Part shown: in pieces, positions 7,989-16,898 of the stretch
Layout of the letters: the number at the start of each line of letters is the position of its first letter
How positions within the stretch are numbered: position 1 is the stretch's first letter
Assembly (NCBI GenBank): GCA_029558715.1
Contig: JAKQEA010000042.1
Coordinates: 1 to 64,000 of the forward strand
From: Bacteroidota bacterium
GTDB lineage: Bacteria; Bacteroidota; Bacteroidia; Chitinophagales; Chitinophagaceae
Length of the DNA stretch: 64,000 nucleotides
Direction of reading: 5' to 3'
The notes under the pieces: generated by a model
Told to the model about the DNA's origin: nothing
Database searches by the model: none
The model's input: the letters and a program-made list of their open reading frames with translations, nothing else
Position numbers and translations under genes: made by a program

Positions 7989-10900
7989 TTACATATTTCT
8001 CCTGTATTGCCCGCCGACTTCATACAAGGCGTGAGTGATTTGACCGAGTGAACAATATTTCACCGTTTCCATCAATTCAACAAAAAGGTTTTCATTATTA
8101 ATAGCTGCAGATTTTAATCTTTCCAGCATTTCAGCTGATTTACTTTTATTCCGTTCCCAGAATGCCCGGAGATTTTGGATCTGCTGCTCCTTTTCTTCCG
8201 TTGTACTCCGAATAACTTCAGTCGGTAAAATAGTGGGACTTCCTTTCTTATTCAAAAAGGTATTAACACCAATTAAAGGCAATTCACCAGAATGTTTTTG
8301 ATGCTCATAATACAGGCTTTCTTCCTGGATCTTGTTTCGCTGGTACATTCGTTCCATGGCCCCCAGTACACCACCCCTTTCGGTAAGACGGTCAAATTCA
8401 GACAGCACCGCTTCTTCTACCAGGTCAGTTAACTCTTCTATTGCAAATGAACCCTGGATAAAGTTCTCTGTTTTCGCAGTACCTAACTCCCGGTTGATAA
8501 TCAATTGTATCGCCATAGCTCTTCTGACACTCTCTTCTGTAGGAGTGGTGATAGCTTCATCATATGCATTGGTATGAAGCGAATTACAGTTATCATATAT
8601 GGCATACAATGCCTGCAGGGTGGTTCTGATATCATTAAAATCAATTTCCTGTGCATGCAAACTCCTTCCGGATGTCTGGATATGATATTTCAGCATCTGG
8701 CTCCGCTTATTGGCCTTGTACTTATACTTCATGGCTTTTGCCCAGATACGTCTGGCAACTCGTCCTATCACACTATACTCAGGATCCATTCCATTACTGA
8801 AGAAAAAAGAAAGATTAGGAGCAAAATCATCAATATTCATTCCCCGGCTCAGGTAGTACTCCACATATGTAAACCCATTTGCCAATGTAAATGCCAACTG
8901 GGTAATTGGGTTGGCCCCTGCTTCAGCAATGTGATAACCACTGATGGAAACAGAATAAAAATTCCGGACCTTATTCCGGATAAAATATTCCTGTACATCT
9001 CCCATCAGCTTTAATGCAAACTCAGTAGAGAAGATACAGGTGTTTTGGGCCTGGTCTTCTTTTAAAATATCAGCCTGTACTGTTCCCCTTACCTGTTGTA
9101 ATGCAGCTTGTTTACACTGTTCATAAATTTCTTCGGGCAACACTTCTTCACCGCTTAATCCGAGCAACTTCAATCCCAATCCGTTATTTCCTTCCGGAAG
9201 CTCCCCCGGAGATGAGGGATTATGGTATTGTGGCGGAGGAAAGTTTTTATATTTCGATGCACTGATCTTTTTTACCTCCTCCCATAGCTTTAGCTCAGTA
9301 ATTTTCTTTTCACATTGCTGATCTATAGCCGCATTCATAAAAAATGCCAGTAATATGGGCGCCGGTCCATTGATGGTCATAGAAACAGATGTCTTAGGAT
9401 CACAGAGATCAAAACCGCTATACAATTTTTTTGCATCATCTACTGTAGCAATACTCACTCCGCTGTTTCCCACTTTACCATAAATATCCGGGCGATGATC
9501 AGGATCTTCTCCATATAGTGTTACGCTGTCAAATGCAGTTGACAACCGCTTTGCCGGCTGATCCACACTCACATAATGAAATCTTTTGTTTGTTCTTTCA
9601 GGGCCGCCTTCACCTGCAAACATTCTGGTAGGATCTTCTCCTTCTCTTTTCAAAGGAAACACACCGGCGGTAAATGGAAAGTGACCCGCCACATTCTCCT
9701 GTGCCTGCCATTTTAAAATATCTCCCCAGTCTTTGTATTTGGGTAACACTACTTTGGGAATCCTTGTACCACTCAGGCTCTTTGTGGTCATGGGTTGTTT
9801 AATCACCTTTTCCCTTACAGTGTATTCATAAAAATCTTTTTGATACTCAGCTATTTTATTGGGCCAGTTGGTGATCAGTTTACGGGCAACGGGAGTTAAT
9901 TGTTCGGTATAAAAATCAATTTGCTGCTGAATCATACCGATCATCGATTTGTCTGCTTTGTCCTTCAATATTTCCCTTGAACCATGCAATTGATATAACT
10001 TACTTGCAATAGCTGCCTGGTCTTTGACCAACTGATCATAATTACGGTTGTTCTCGCTTATTTCACTCAGGTACCTGACACGGTTGGCCGGAATTACTGC
10101 CTGGGACACTTTAGCTGTTTCAGCAAAATGGTATTCCCCAAAAACAGTTTTTGTTTTTAGTTCAATCTTTTTAATCAGCAACTTAAATAAATGGTTTACT
10201 CCATCGTCATTGAATTTACTGGCCATCGTACCAACGATGGGCAGTTCTTCATCTTTTGCTGTCCAGAGGTTATGATTTCGTTTATATTGCTTTCTTACAT
10301 CTGCCAGGGAATCTAATGCCCCGGCTTTATCAAATTTGTTTATACAAACAAGGTCTGCATAATCAAGCATGTTTATTTTCTCTAATTGTGATGCAGCACC
10401 ATACTCCGGTGTCATCACATACATACTTACATCACAATAGTCAAGAATAGAAGCATCACTTTGTCCCACACCGGCTGATTCTAAAATAATAAAATCAAAC
10501 CTTGCTGCTTTACAAATATCTATCGCTTCCTGTACAGCGCTGCTGAGTGCTGTGTTATCATCTCTTGTGGCCAGGCTTCTCATATATGCCCTTGGGTGAG
10601 AGATAGAATTCATCCGTATCCTGTCCCCAAGTAATGCACCACCTGTTTTTTTCTTCGATGGATCAACAGAAATTACAGCTATTATTTTGTCAATAAAATT
10701 ATTGAGAAAGCGACGGACAATTTCATCTGTAACAGATGACTTACCGGCACCACCTGTACCAGTAATGCCAAGTACAGGTATTACGGTTTTTGATTTTTCA
10801 CTTTTAACTTCTATTCCATTCTCTGCATTGGTTATCTGTCTCGCTATTATTCTTACATCCCTGGCTTCTTCCAGTTTCAACGGGCTTTTATAATCAGCTT

Positions 10901-11336
10901 TTCCATTTAACTGCATATCACATTGACGGATCACATCTTCGATCATTCCCTCCAGTCCCATTTTTCTTCCGTCGTCAGGACTATAGATTCTTGTAATGCC
11001 GTATTGATGCAGTTCCTCAATTTCGTCTGGCAAAATAGTACCTCCACCGCCGCCAAAAATTTTTATATGACCACAACCATTTTCTTCCAGCAGGTCTTTC
11101 ATGTACTTAAAAAATTCCACATGACCGCCCTGGTAACTGGTAATGGCGATGCCCTGCACATCTTCCTCGATAGCTGTTTCTACAATCTCTTTCACTGACC
11201 GGTTATGACCGAGATGGATGATCTCGGCACCTTTACTCTGCATTATGCGACGCATAATATTAATGGCGGCATCATGACCGTCAAATAAGCTGGCTGCCGT
11301 AACAATACGAACCTTATGGGAGGGGGTATAACTCAT
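7989..11336 (-). CDS. icmF: fused isobutyryl-CoA mutase IcmF
   Basis: An adenosylcobalamin enzyme that interconverts isobutyryl-CoA and n-butyryl-CoA, in which the B12 subunit, a MeaI-type G-protein chaperone and the mutase subunit are one 1115-residue chain. The N-terminal B12 domain has the FDGHDAA signature (His21 as the lower cobalt ligand) and GGGGTI. The GTPase begins near residue 185 with [12 protein letters not shown] and continues with [10 protein letters not shown] and CINKFDKAG. The substrate-binding TIM barrel fills about 530-1115 ([43 protein letters not shown]). Length matches known IcmF. It is divergent from the AmgK/RapZ fusion gene. No cobalamin riboswitch could be recognised upstream. 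Confidence 0.95.
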   Translation of the reverse strand: MSYTPSHKVRIVTAASLFDGHDAAINIMRRIMQSKGAEIIHLGHNRSVKEIVETAIEEDVQGIAITSYQGGHVEFFKYMKDLLEENGCGHIKIFGGGGGTILPDEIEELHQYGITRIYSPDDGRKMGLEGMIEDVIRQCDMQLNGKADYKSPLKLEEARDVRIIARQITNAENGIEVKSEKSKTVIPVLGITGTGGAGKSSVTDEIVRRFLNNFIDKIIAVISVDPSKKKTGGALLGDRIRMNSISHPRAYMRSLATRDDNTALSSAVQEAIDICKAARFDFIILESAGVGQSDASILDYCDVSMYVMTPEYGAASQLEKINMLDYADLVCINKFDKAGALDSLADVRKQYKRNHNLWTAKDEELPIVGTMASKFNDDGVNHLFKLLIKKIELKTKTVFGEYHFAETAKVSQAVIPANRVRYLSEISENNRNYDQLVKDQAAIASKLYQLHGSREILKDKADKSMIGMIQQQIDFYTEQLTPVARKLITNWPNKIAEYQKDFYEYTVREKVIKQPMTTKSLSGTRIPKVVLPKYKDWGDILKWQAQENVAGHFPFTAGVFPLKREGEDPTRMFAGEGGPERTNKRFHYVSVDQPAKRLSTAFDSVTLYGEDPDHRPDIYGKVGNSGVSIATVDDAKKLYSGFDLCDPKTSVSMTINGPAPILLAFFMNAAIDQQCEKKITELKLWEEVKKISASKYKNFPPPQYHNPSSPGELPEGNNGLGLKLLGLSGEEVLPEEIYEQCKQAALQQVRGTVQADILKEDQAQNTCIFSTEFALKLMGDVQEYFIRNKVRNFYSVSISGYHIAEAGANPITQLAFTLANGFTYVEYYLSRGMNIDDFAPNLSFFFSNGMDPEYSVIGRVARRIWAKAMKYKYKANKRSQMLKYHIQTSGRSLHAQEIDFNDIRTTLQALYAIYDNCNSLHTNAYDEAITTPTEESVRRAMAIQLIINRELGTAKTENFIQGSFAIEELTDLVEEAVLSEFDRLTERGGVLGAMERMYQRNKIQEESLYYEHQKHSGELPLIGVNTFLNKKGSPTILPTEVIRSTTEEKEQQIQNLRAFWERNKSKSAEMLERLKSAAINNENLFVELMETVKYCSLGQITHALYEVGGQYRRNM

Positions 11337-11429
11337 AATCTTTCAGAAAAAGCAAATTTAGCCTAAAAAACTAATGCCTGTTAGTCCTGTCAACATACAG
11401 GATTGCAAGCGGTTACCTACATTTGTCCC

Positions 11430-12899
11430 ATGCAGCACCTTATCGAATCCATATCATCGTTGTATAAAAAGTGGAAAGGAACCAATCCAGGTTCAATTGA
11501 TCTGCTACCTCAAAGTGGAAGTGAACGTCGTTATTTCAGACTTCATGATAACAAAGGATCAGTGATCGGCACCTATGGAGCTAATATAAAAGAGAATGAA
11601 ACCTTCATATATTTCTCTGACCATTTTAAGAAAAAACAACTGGCTGTTCCGCAAATATTGGCAATCAGTGAAGATAAACAGTTTTACCTGCAGGAAGACT
11701 TTGGCGACGTTTCATTGCTGAATCATCTTGAATCAAAAGGATTCACTGATGAAGTATATGAGCTGTTTAAAAAAAGCCTCGGGGCATTAGCGCAATTGCA
11801 GGTAAAAGGTGATGAAGGTTTGAATTATAATAAATGTCTGACGAATAAAGAATTTGGCAAGCAGGCTATCATGGCCGATCTGTTATATTTTAAATATTAT
11901 TTCCTGGATGCATTACGCAAACCGTATGATAAACAAAAACTGATCGATGATTTTGAGGCATTGAGTAATTACCTCACCCATACAGAGTACAAGTATTTCA
12001 TGTTCCGGGATTTTCAGAGCAGGAATATTATGGTAACTGAAGATAATAATGTTCACTTCATCGATTACCAGGGAGGTATGAAAGGTGCCCCGCAATATGA
12101 TGTAGCCTCCATGCTCTGGCAGGCAAGGGCCAATCTTCCTGACAAATGGAAATACGATTTGCTGGAAGACTATATTGATGCCTTCGAGAATACTATCGGG
12201 GAAAGTGTAAACCGGAATATTTTTCAAAGTCAGTACAATGGTTATGTACTGATCCGGTTGCTCCAGGTACTGGGAGCTTATGGTTTTCGCGGATTATTTG
12301 AACGTAAGGCACAATTTCTGACCAGTATTCCATTAGCACTCAGGAACCTGAAAGAATTCTTTGACCACCAGCGCCTGGGCATCTCTGTACCAGAATTCAG
12401 AAAAGTGCTGGATATGTGTGTGGCTGATGAGATCATTCAGCAATTCACTCCTACCCAGGCCACTGAAAAAACACCATTGCTGATAAAAGTTCATAGTTTC
12501 TCTTATCGTAAGGAGATTCCTGCTGATAACAGTGGTAATGGTGGCGGATTTGTGTTCGATTGCCGCGGTATTTTAAACCCCGGCCGTGTGGAAAGCATGA
12601 AAACACAAACGGGACGGGATAAAGAGGTAAAGGATTTTTTGGAACAACAAACCAAAATGCCGGAGTTTTTGAATAGTGTGTTTGATATTGTAGACATCAC
12701 AGTAGAAGAATATATCAAACGGGATTTTGAAAGCCTGATGATCAGTTTCGGTTGTACAGGCGGGCAACACCGCAGTGTGTATGCAGCAGATGCCATGGCA
12801 AGGCATTTAAGAAATAAATTTAAAGTGAAAATTGAACTACTTCATATTGAACAGGAAGCAAAAAACTGGATAAACCCCCTCCCGGAGAAGAAGCAATGA
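11430..12899 (+). CDS. AmgK-like sugar kinase fused to a RapZ C-terminal domain
   Basis: A 489-residue two-domain protein (start ATG 11430; the frame is open from 11403). The N-terminal part, about 1-330, is an aminoglycoside-phosphotransferase fold resembling the anomeric MurNAc/GlcNAc kinase AmgK: GSERRYFRL nucleotide loop, catalytic FRDFQSRNIMV and metal-binding HFIDYQGGMKG. The C-terminal part, about 350-475, matches the C-terminal domain of the RNase adaptor RapZ: SFSYRKEIP, FVFDCRGILNPG, TGRDKEVKDFL and SFGCTGGQHRSV. In E. coli that domain senses glucosamine-6-phosphate. The RapZ N-terminal P-loop domain is absent. The stop overlaps the start of the MurU-like gene (ATGA), so kinase and nucleotidyltransferase are translationally coupled, as expected for cell-wall amino-sugar recycling to UDP-MurNAc. 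A TACATTTG box, similar to the Bacteroidota -7 element, ends only 4 bp before the start codon. Confidence 0.87.
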   Translation: MQHLIESISSLYKKWKGTNPGSIDLLPQSGSERRYFRLHDNKGSVIGTYGANIKENETFIYFSDHFKKKQLAVPQILAISEDKQFYLQEDFGDVSLLNHLESKGFTDEVYELFKKSLGALAQLQVKGDEGLNYNKCLTNKEFGKQAIMADLLYFKYYFLDALRKPYDKQKLIDDFEALSNYLTHTEYKYFMFRDFQSRNIMVTEDNNVHFIDYQGGMKGAPQYDVASMLWQARANLPDKWKYDLLEDYIDAFENTIGESVNRNIFQSQYNGYVLIRLLQVLGAYGFRGLFERKAQFLTSIPLALRNLKEFFDHQRLGISVPEFRKVLDMCVADEIIQQFTPTQATEKTPLLIKVHSFSYRKEIPADNSGNGGGFVFDCRGILNPGRVESMKTQTGRDKEVKDFLEQQTKMPEFLNSVFDIVDITVEEYIKRDFESLMISFGCTGGQHRSVYAADAMARHLRNKFKVKIELLHIEQEAKNWINPLPEKKQ

Positions 12900-13633
12900 A
12901 GGCAATGATTTTTTCGGCCGGACTCGGCACAAGATTTAAGCCATGGACAGATAAGCATCCAAAGGCGCTGGCTGTTGTAAATGGCAAGTCATTGCTGCAA
13001 CGCAATATTGAGTACCTGCAGCAACAAGGCATAAGAGATGTGATCGTTAATGTACACCATTTTGCAGATCAAATAGACCAGGCTATTGTTGAAAATGATG
13101 GTTGGGGAAGCAATGTATTGGTTAGTGACGAAAGAGAAGAAGTATTAGAAACAGGTGGCGGTCTGTTGAAAGCAAAAGAATTATTTACTCCGGATGAAAA
13201 ATTTATCACCTGCAATGCAGACTTCTTAACGGATTTAAATATCCATAAGCTTATTCATTACCATAATGAAAAGAAAGCACTCATAACTTTTGGTGTTACC
13301 AGCCGTAAATCATCGAGGGTTTTGCTATTTGATGATAATATGAGATTAACAGGGTGGCGAAATACGGTAACCGGTGAAGAGCGGATCGCCATTCCCCCTC
13401 CTGGGGAAGGAGTCAGGGAGAGGCCACTGGCTTATAGTTGCGTAGTAGTTTTTGAATACAGCATTTTTGAACTGATGAAGGAATATGGTTTTATTGGGAA
13501 ATTTTCACTCATTGATGTGTACCTGAAACTGGCTCCAGAACATCTTATAATGGGTTATGACCATACCGGTGACCGGTTGGTGGATGTGGGCAAACCAGAA
13601 AGTGTGGCCATTGCAGAATCACTTTTCCCCTAA
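12896..13633 (+). CDS. MurU-like sugar-1-phosphate nucleotidyltransferase
   Basis: A 245-residue NTP-transferase. The nucleotide signature is FSAGLGTRFKPWTDKHPKAL (about 6-25), followed by VNVHHFADQI, the ETGGGLLKA motif and CNADFLTD, the metal-binding Asp. Together with the upstream AmgK-like kinase it fits MurNAc-alpha-1-phosphate uridylyltransferase (MurU) of the peptidoglycan recycling shortcut; a GlcNAc-1-P or mannose-1-P enzyme is less likely given the pairing. Residues about 166-177 (IPPPGEGVRERP) are encoded by a G-rich dispersed hairpin repeat that has entered the gene in frame, in the loop before LAYSCVVVF. The start overlaps the kinase stop by 4 bp. Confidence 0.87.
   Translation: MKAMIFSAGLGTRFKPWTDKHPKALAVVNGKSLLQRNIEYLQQQGIRDVIVNVHHFADQIDQAIVENDGWGSNVLVSDEREEVLETGGGLLKAKELFTPDEKFITCNADFLTDLNIHKLIHYHNEKKALITFGVTSRKSSRVLLFDDNMRLTGWRNTVTGEERIAIPPPGEGVRERPLAYSCVVVFEYSIFELMKEYGFIGKFSLIDVYLKLAPEHLIMGYDHTGDRLVDVGKPESVAIAESLFP
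13393..13424 (+). repeat. G-rich dispersed hairpin repeat inside the MurU-like gene
   Basis: CCCCCTCCTGGGGAAGGAG core followed by a TCAGGGAGAGG tail. It has the same layout as the copies in hsdM and hsdR and is read in the same phase as the first hsdM copy (PPGEGVRERP here, [10 protein letters not shown] there). The host frame stays open. Confidence 0.7.
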
Positions 13634-13728
13634 AATTGTTTTTCAGATATAAAGAATTGCAAATACCCTTTTAACGGTAATCCTGTTGCTGGCTTTTATT
13701 TTATCTTTCCACCATAAATAAGTAGTAC

Positions 13729-15684
13729 ATGAAGAAGATTGTTCTTGTCATTAGCAGCATAATTATGCTTTTGCCCGTTTTTGCCCAGTCAAAGTATGAT
13801 CATAAAGAAACTTTCCATCCACAGTTCTATCCTTACCCTGGTAATGATTACAGAAGTGCCGGCGGCGAACCCGGCCCTAAATACTGGCAGAACAAAGCAG
13901 ACTATTCCATCAATTGTAAACTGGATACTGCAACTCATTCAGTAACGGGTGATGTAACAATTACCTATACTAACAATAGTCCTGATAATTTACGGTTCCT
14001 CTGGCTGCAGATGGATCAGAATATTTATAAAAAAGATTCCCGCGGATCAGCCACCACTACACAAACAGGTGGCCGCTGGGCCAATTCGGGTTTTACTGAT
14101 GGCTATACTATTACTAGTGTGCAACTGGAAACTGCCGGTGTTATGCATGCACCTGATAAAACAATTAAGACCGATACCCGGATGCAGCTCTTTCTGAAAG
14201 ATCAGCTGGGAAAAGGAGAAAAAGTGAAGATCAGGATCAGCTATAGCTTCATTATACCTGAGTATGGTACAGACCGAATGGGAAGGTTAAAAACAAAAAA
14301 CGGAATTGTATATGAAGTGGCACAATGGTTTCCCCGGATGTGTGTGTATGATGATATACAGGGATGGAATACGCTGCCTTATATTGGCGCCGGAGAGTTT
14401 TATTTAGAATACGGCGATATCGACTTCAGCATCACAGCACCTGCTGACTTAATAATAGTTGGTTCCGGCGAGTTAGTCAATCCACAGGAATGTTACACTG
14501 CTGAACAGATGAAAAGATGGGAAGCTGCTGCCAAAAGTGATAAGACCGTAACCATTCGCAGTGATAAAGAGGTAACGGAAAAAAACTCCAGGCCGAAAAC
14601 AGCCAGCACTACCTGGCGGTTCCGCATTCAGAATACAAGAGATGTAGCATGGGCAGCGAGCAAAGCCTTTGTGCAGGACGCAGCAAGAATTAATCTGAAA
14701 AGCGGTAAGAAATGTATGGCCATCAGTGTGTACCCGGTTGAAAGTATCGTAAAAAACGGCTGGCAGCGATCTACTGAATTTACCAAAGCAAGTATTGAAC
14801 ATTATTCTGATAAATGGTTTGAATATCCTTACCCTGCAGCAACCAATGTAGCAGGAATAGTAGGTGGCATGGAATATCCCGGTATTGTATTCTGCAGTGC
14901 AGAATCATCCGGCACTGGTCTTTGGGGTGTAACAGATCATGAATTTGGCCATACCTGGTTCCCGATGATAGTAGGCAGTAATGAAAGAAAATATGCCTGG
15001 ATGGATGAAGGCTTTAATACATTCATCAATGATCTTTCCACTGAAGCGTTTAATAATGGTGAATTTAAAGAAGCCGGTTTCTTTGGTGATCCTAATTCAT
15101 CTTTTATGGTGAAATATACATTTGGCGACAAGATGGATGGCTTGTATAATATACCCGATGTGATACAACAGGAAAACCTTGGAATAGCTGCATATATGAA
15201 ACCGGCACAGATGCTTACTGCATTACGGGAATTGGTATTGGGAAAGGAAAGATTTGATGCCGCTTTTGCAGAATATATAAGGCGCTGGGCCTTTAAGCAT
15301 CCTACTCCATGGGATTTCTTTCATACTATGGAAAATGTAGCTGGTGAAGACCTTAGCTGGTTCTGGAGAGCATGGGTATTAAATAGCTGGAAGCTGGACA
15401 TGAAAGTAAAAGAAGTAACCTACATTGATGATAATGCCGAAAAAGGGAGTGAGATCACTATTGAAACCCTGGAAAAAATGGTCATGCCGGTAACAGTACT
15501 GGTAAAAGAAAGCAATGGCAAAGAGCATAAAATCAATTTACCGGTGGAAATATGGCAGCGGGGAGCTGAATGGCATTTTACTGTACCCACCACCAGCGAG
15601 ATAAAAGAAGTAATACTGGATCCTGATAAAAAATTGCCTGAATGGGAACGTAGCAATAATAGCTGGAAGAAGAAAGCATTTTAG
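13729..15684 (+). CDS. secreted M1-family zinc aminopeptidase
   Basis: A 651-residue exported metallopeptidase. The signal peptide is about 1-19 (ending PVFAQ). The M1 N-terminal beta-saddle covers about 45-330, and the catalytic domain has GGMEYPG (the substrate-binding GxMEN-like motif), the zinc site HEFGH (404-408) and the downstream zinc Glu in WMDEGFNTFIND (about 427). The C-terminus lacks the long helical domain of classical aminopeptidase N, as in other Bacteroidota secreted M1 enzymes. It likely acts in the periplasm or outside the cell on peptides. It is monocistronic with an upstream gap of 95 bp and a strong terminator. Confidence 0.93.
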   Translation: MKKIVLVISSIIMLLPVFAQSKYDHKETFHPQFYPYPGNDYRSAGGEPGPKYWQNKADYSINCKLDTATHSVTGDVTITYTNNSPDNLRFLWLQMDQNIYKKDSRGSATTTQTGGRWANSGFTDGYTITSVQLETAGVMHAPDKTIKTDTRMQLFLKDQLGKGEKVKIRISYSFIIPEYGTDRMGRLKTKNGIVYEVAQWFPRMCVYDDIQGWNTLPYIGAGEFYLEYGDIDFSITAPADLIIVGSGELVNPQECYTAEQMKRWEAAAKSDKTVTIRSDKEVTEKNSRPKTASTTWRFRIQNTRDVAWAASKAFVQDAARINLKSGKKCMAISVYPVESIVKNGWQRSTEFTKASIEHYSDKWFEYPYPAATNVAGIVGGMEYPGIVFCSAESSGTGLWGVTDHEFGHTWFPMIVGSNERKYAWMDEGFNTFINDLSTEAFNNGEFKEAGFFGDPNSSFMVKYTFGDKMDGLYNIPDVIQQENLGIAAYMKPAQMLTALRELVLGKERFDAAFAEYIRRWAFKHPTPWDFFHTMENVAGEDLSWFWRAWVLNSWKLDMKVKEVTYIDDNAEKGSEITIETLEKMVMPVTVLVKESNGKEHKINLPVEIWQRGAEWHFTVPTTSEIKEVILDPDKKLPEWERSNNSWKKKAF

Positions 15685-15714
15685 AAAAAAACCGACCAAA
15701 GCGTCGGTTTTTTA
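15685..15714. terminator. intrinsic terminator after the M1 peptidase
   Basis: Stem ACCGAC (15691-15696) / GTCGGT (15703-15708), flanked by an A run on the left and a T run on the right, which also pair with each other. It can serve both the + strand peptidase and the convergent metallophosphoesterase. Confidence 0.85.
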
Positions 15715-15751
15715 TTTGTATAATACTATCGTCCTTATAATTCTCTCAAGA

Positions 15752-16813
15752 TCAAATCATATTTCTAATATCCATTTCTTCCAGTACTTCCCGATTTTTC
15801 TTTTCCGACCACTTGATCAAACGGATACAACCATCAGCAATTTCAATTCCTGTTATATCCCCATCGCTGAAACAGCAGCAACCTGTATTAAAATAAGAAG
15901 GTTTCATGTTCATATAGTCAACTGATACCGCAGTAAACTCCCTTTCCCGTTTTCTTATTTCTTCCTCCCTTGCAGCATCCTTCTGATGAATAGCCTGCTG
16001 AAAATTCTTATACAACCGTTCCAGGTGGGTGAGCGAAGCAAAGACGGGCTGATGCGTATGCCCTGTTACCAGCAATATATTTTTTTGCTCAGATGACCAT
16101 TCATACATGATGCTATTATGCAGCGTCTTCTTCTCTGCATCGTAAGCCGGTGTATTAGGGTTGATCCTCAGAAAAGCCTGCAGCGGCGCCCAGATATTCG
16201 CTACAAAGAATTTGCTGAACCAGTTCCCATCACTTTGTGCATCACCCTGGTGTCCATGAGTGAGGAAAATGGTAAGTGGTGAATAGTTAGCCGGTTGCAA
16301 TACCACTCCTTCATACACTTTCACTTTTTCCCCATAAATGTCTTTCAGGTGCCACCAGGCCAATGGGTCATTGTCCCAGAACAAATCATGGTTACCGAAT
16401 ATTTTTATATGCTTTCCTTTTGCAATAAATTTTCTCTCTGCCTCAAACGTCTCTTTATTTTTCTTTTTTACCTGCCAGATACTGTTTTCCCATAACTCCT
16501 CGCTATCGCCAAGGTTAATGAAGTAAAAATCCTGTTCATTATAATACTGTAATGCCTGCAGGTAATTGGATTCGCATTGCGTAAAATCATCTGCCCCGTT
16601 TCTTTTGCCTTTATGCTGATCGGAAAAGATGATGAATTTGCCGGTCCGGGTATCATAGGGAATGATTAGTCCCTTTTTGCCAGGATGATCAAGAATGTCT
16701 TTATACAGTTTATTCAGCGCCTCAAATACCCGTTCCTTTTTTGGTTTGGAGGAGAATTTACCGGCAGCCCATAGTATGGGTTTATACAAAATGATGCGCA
16801 GAAAATTTCTCAT
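15752..16813 (-). CDS. metallophosphoesterase
   Basis: A 353-residue calcineurin-like phosphoesterase. Metal-site motifs are seen in order: FSDQHKGKRNGADDF (an SDxH variant of the usual DxH), INLGDSEELW (GDxxE), FGNHDLFWDND (GNHD), LTHGHQGDAQSD and VTGHTHQPVF (GHTH). No signal peptide is visible; the N-terminal FLRIILYKPILWAAGKF stretch is amphipathic and could touch a membrane. The substrate is unknown. It stands alone between two terminators. Confidence 0.88.
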   Translation of the reverse strand: MRNFLRIILYKPILWAAGKFSSKPKKERVFEALNKLYKDILDHPGKKGLIIPYDTRTGKFIIFSDQHKGKRNGADDFTQCESNYLQALQYYNEQDFYFINLGDSEELWENSIWQVKKKNKETFEAERKFIAKGKHIKIFGNHDLFWDNDPLAWWHLKDIYGEKVKVYEGVVLQPANYSPLTIFLTHGHQGDAQSDGNWFSKFFVANIWAPLQAFLRINPNTPAYDAEKKTLHNSIMYEWSSEQKNILLVTGHTHQPVFASLTHLERLYKNFQQAIHQKDAAREEEIRKREREFTAVSVDYMNMKPSYFNTGCCCFSDGDITGIEIADGCIRLIKWSEKKNREVLEEMDIRNMI

Positions 16814-16847
16814 ACTTAATACTGCTCAATTTACACTATAAGAAAAG

Positions 16848-16881
16848 AAAAACCCGCCGGCTCTGTCACCTGGCGGGTTTT
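16848..16881 (-). terminator. intrinsic terminator downstream of the large secreted protein gene
   Basis: Hairpin AAAACCCGCC (arm ending 16858) / GGCGGGTTTT (16872-16881) with a 13-nt loop. It follows the stop codon of the large minus-strand gene and lies before the next minus-strand gene in its direction of transcription. Confidence 0.8.
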
Positions 16882-16898
16882 GAATTTATTCTTAGTGC

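Noticed and set aside
8505-9014. 169-residue frame antisense to icmF
   Set aside because: It is a shadow of the strongly conserved mutase domain; cysteine- and histidine-rich composition is typical of antisense frames.
9196-9230. Possible additional G-rich hairpin repeat in icmF (CTCCCCCGGAG region encoding [11 protein letters not shown])
   Set aside because: It has a small palindrome but lacks the GGGAGAGG-type tail and the surrounding residues fit a normal IcmF loop; not strong enough to count.
11337-11429. Cobalamin riboswitch upstream of icmF
   Set aside because: The divergent spacer is under 100 bp and has no B12-box-like conserved core.
12876-12896. C-rich stretch at the end of the kinase-RapZ gene resembling half of a hairpin repeat
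   Set aside because: Only about ten bases match and no second arm or tail is present.
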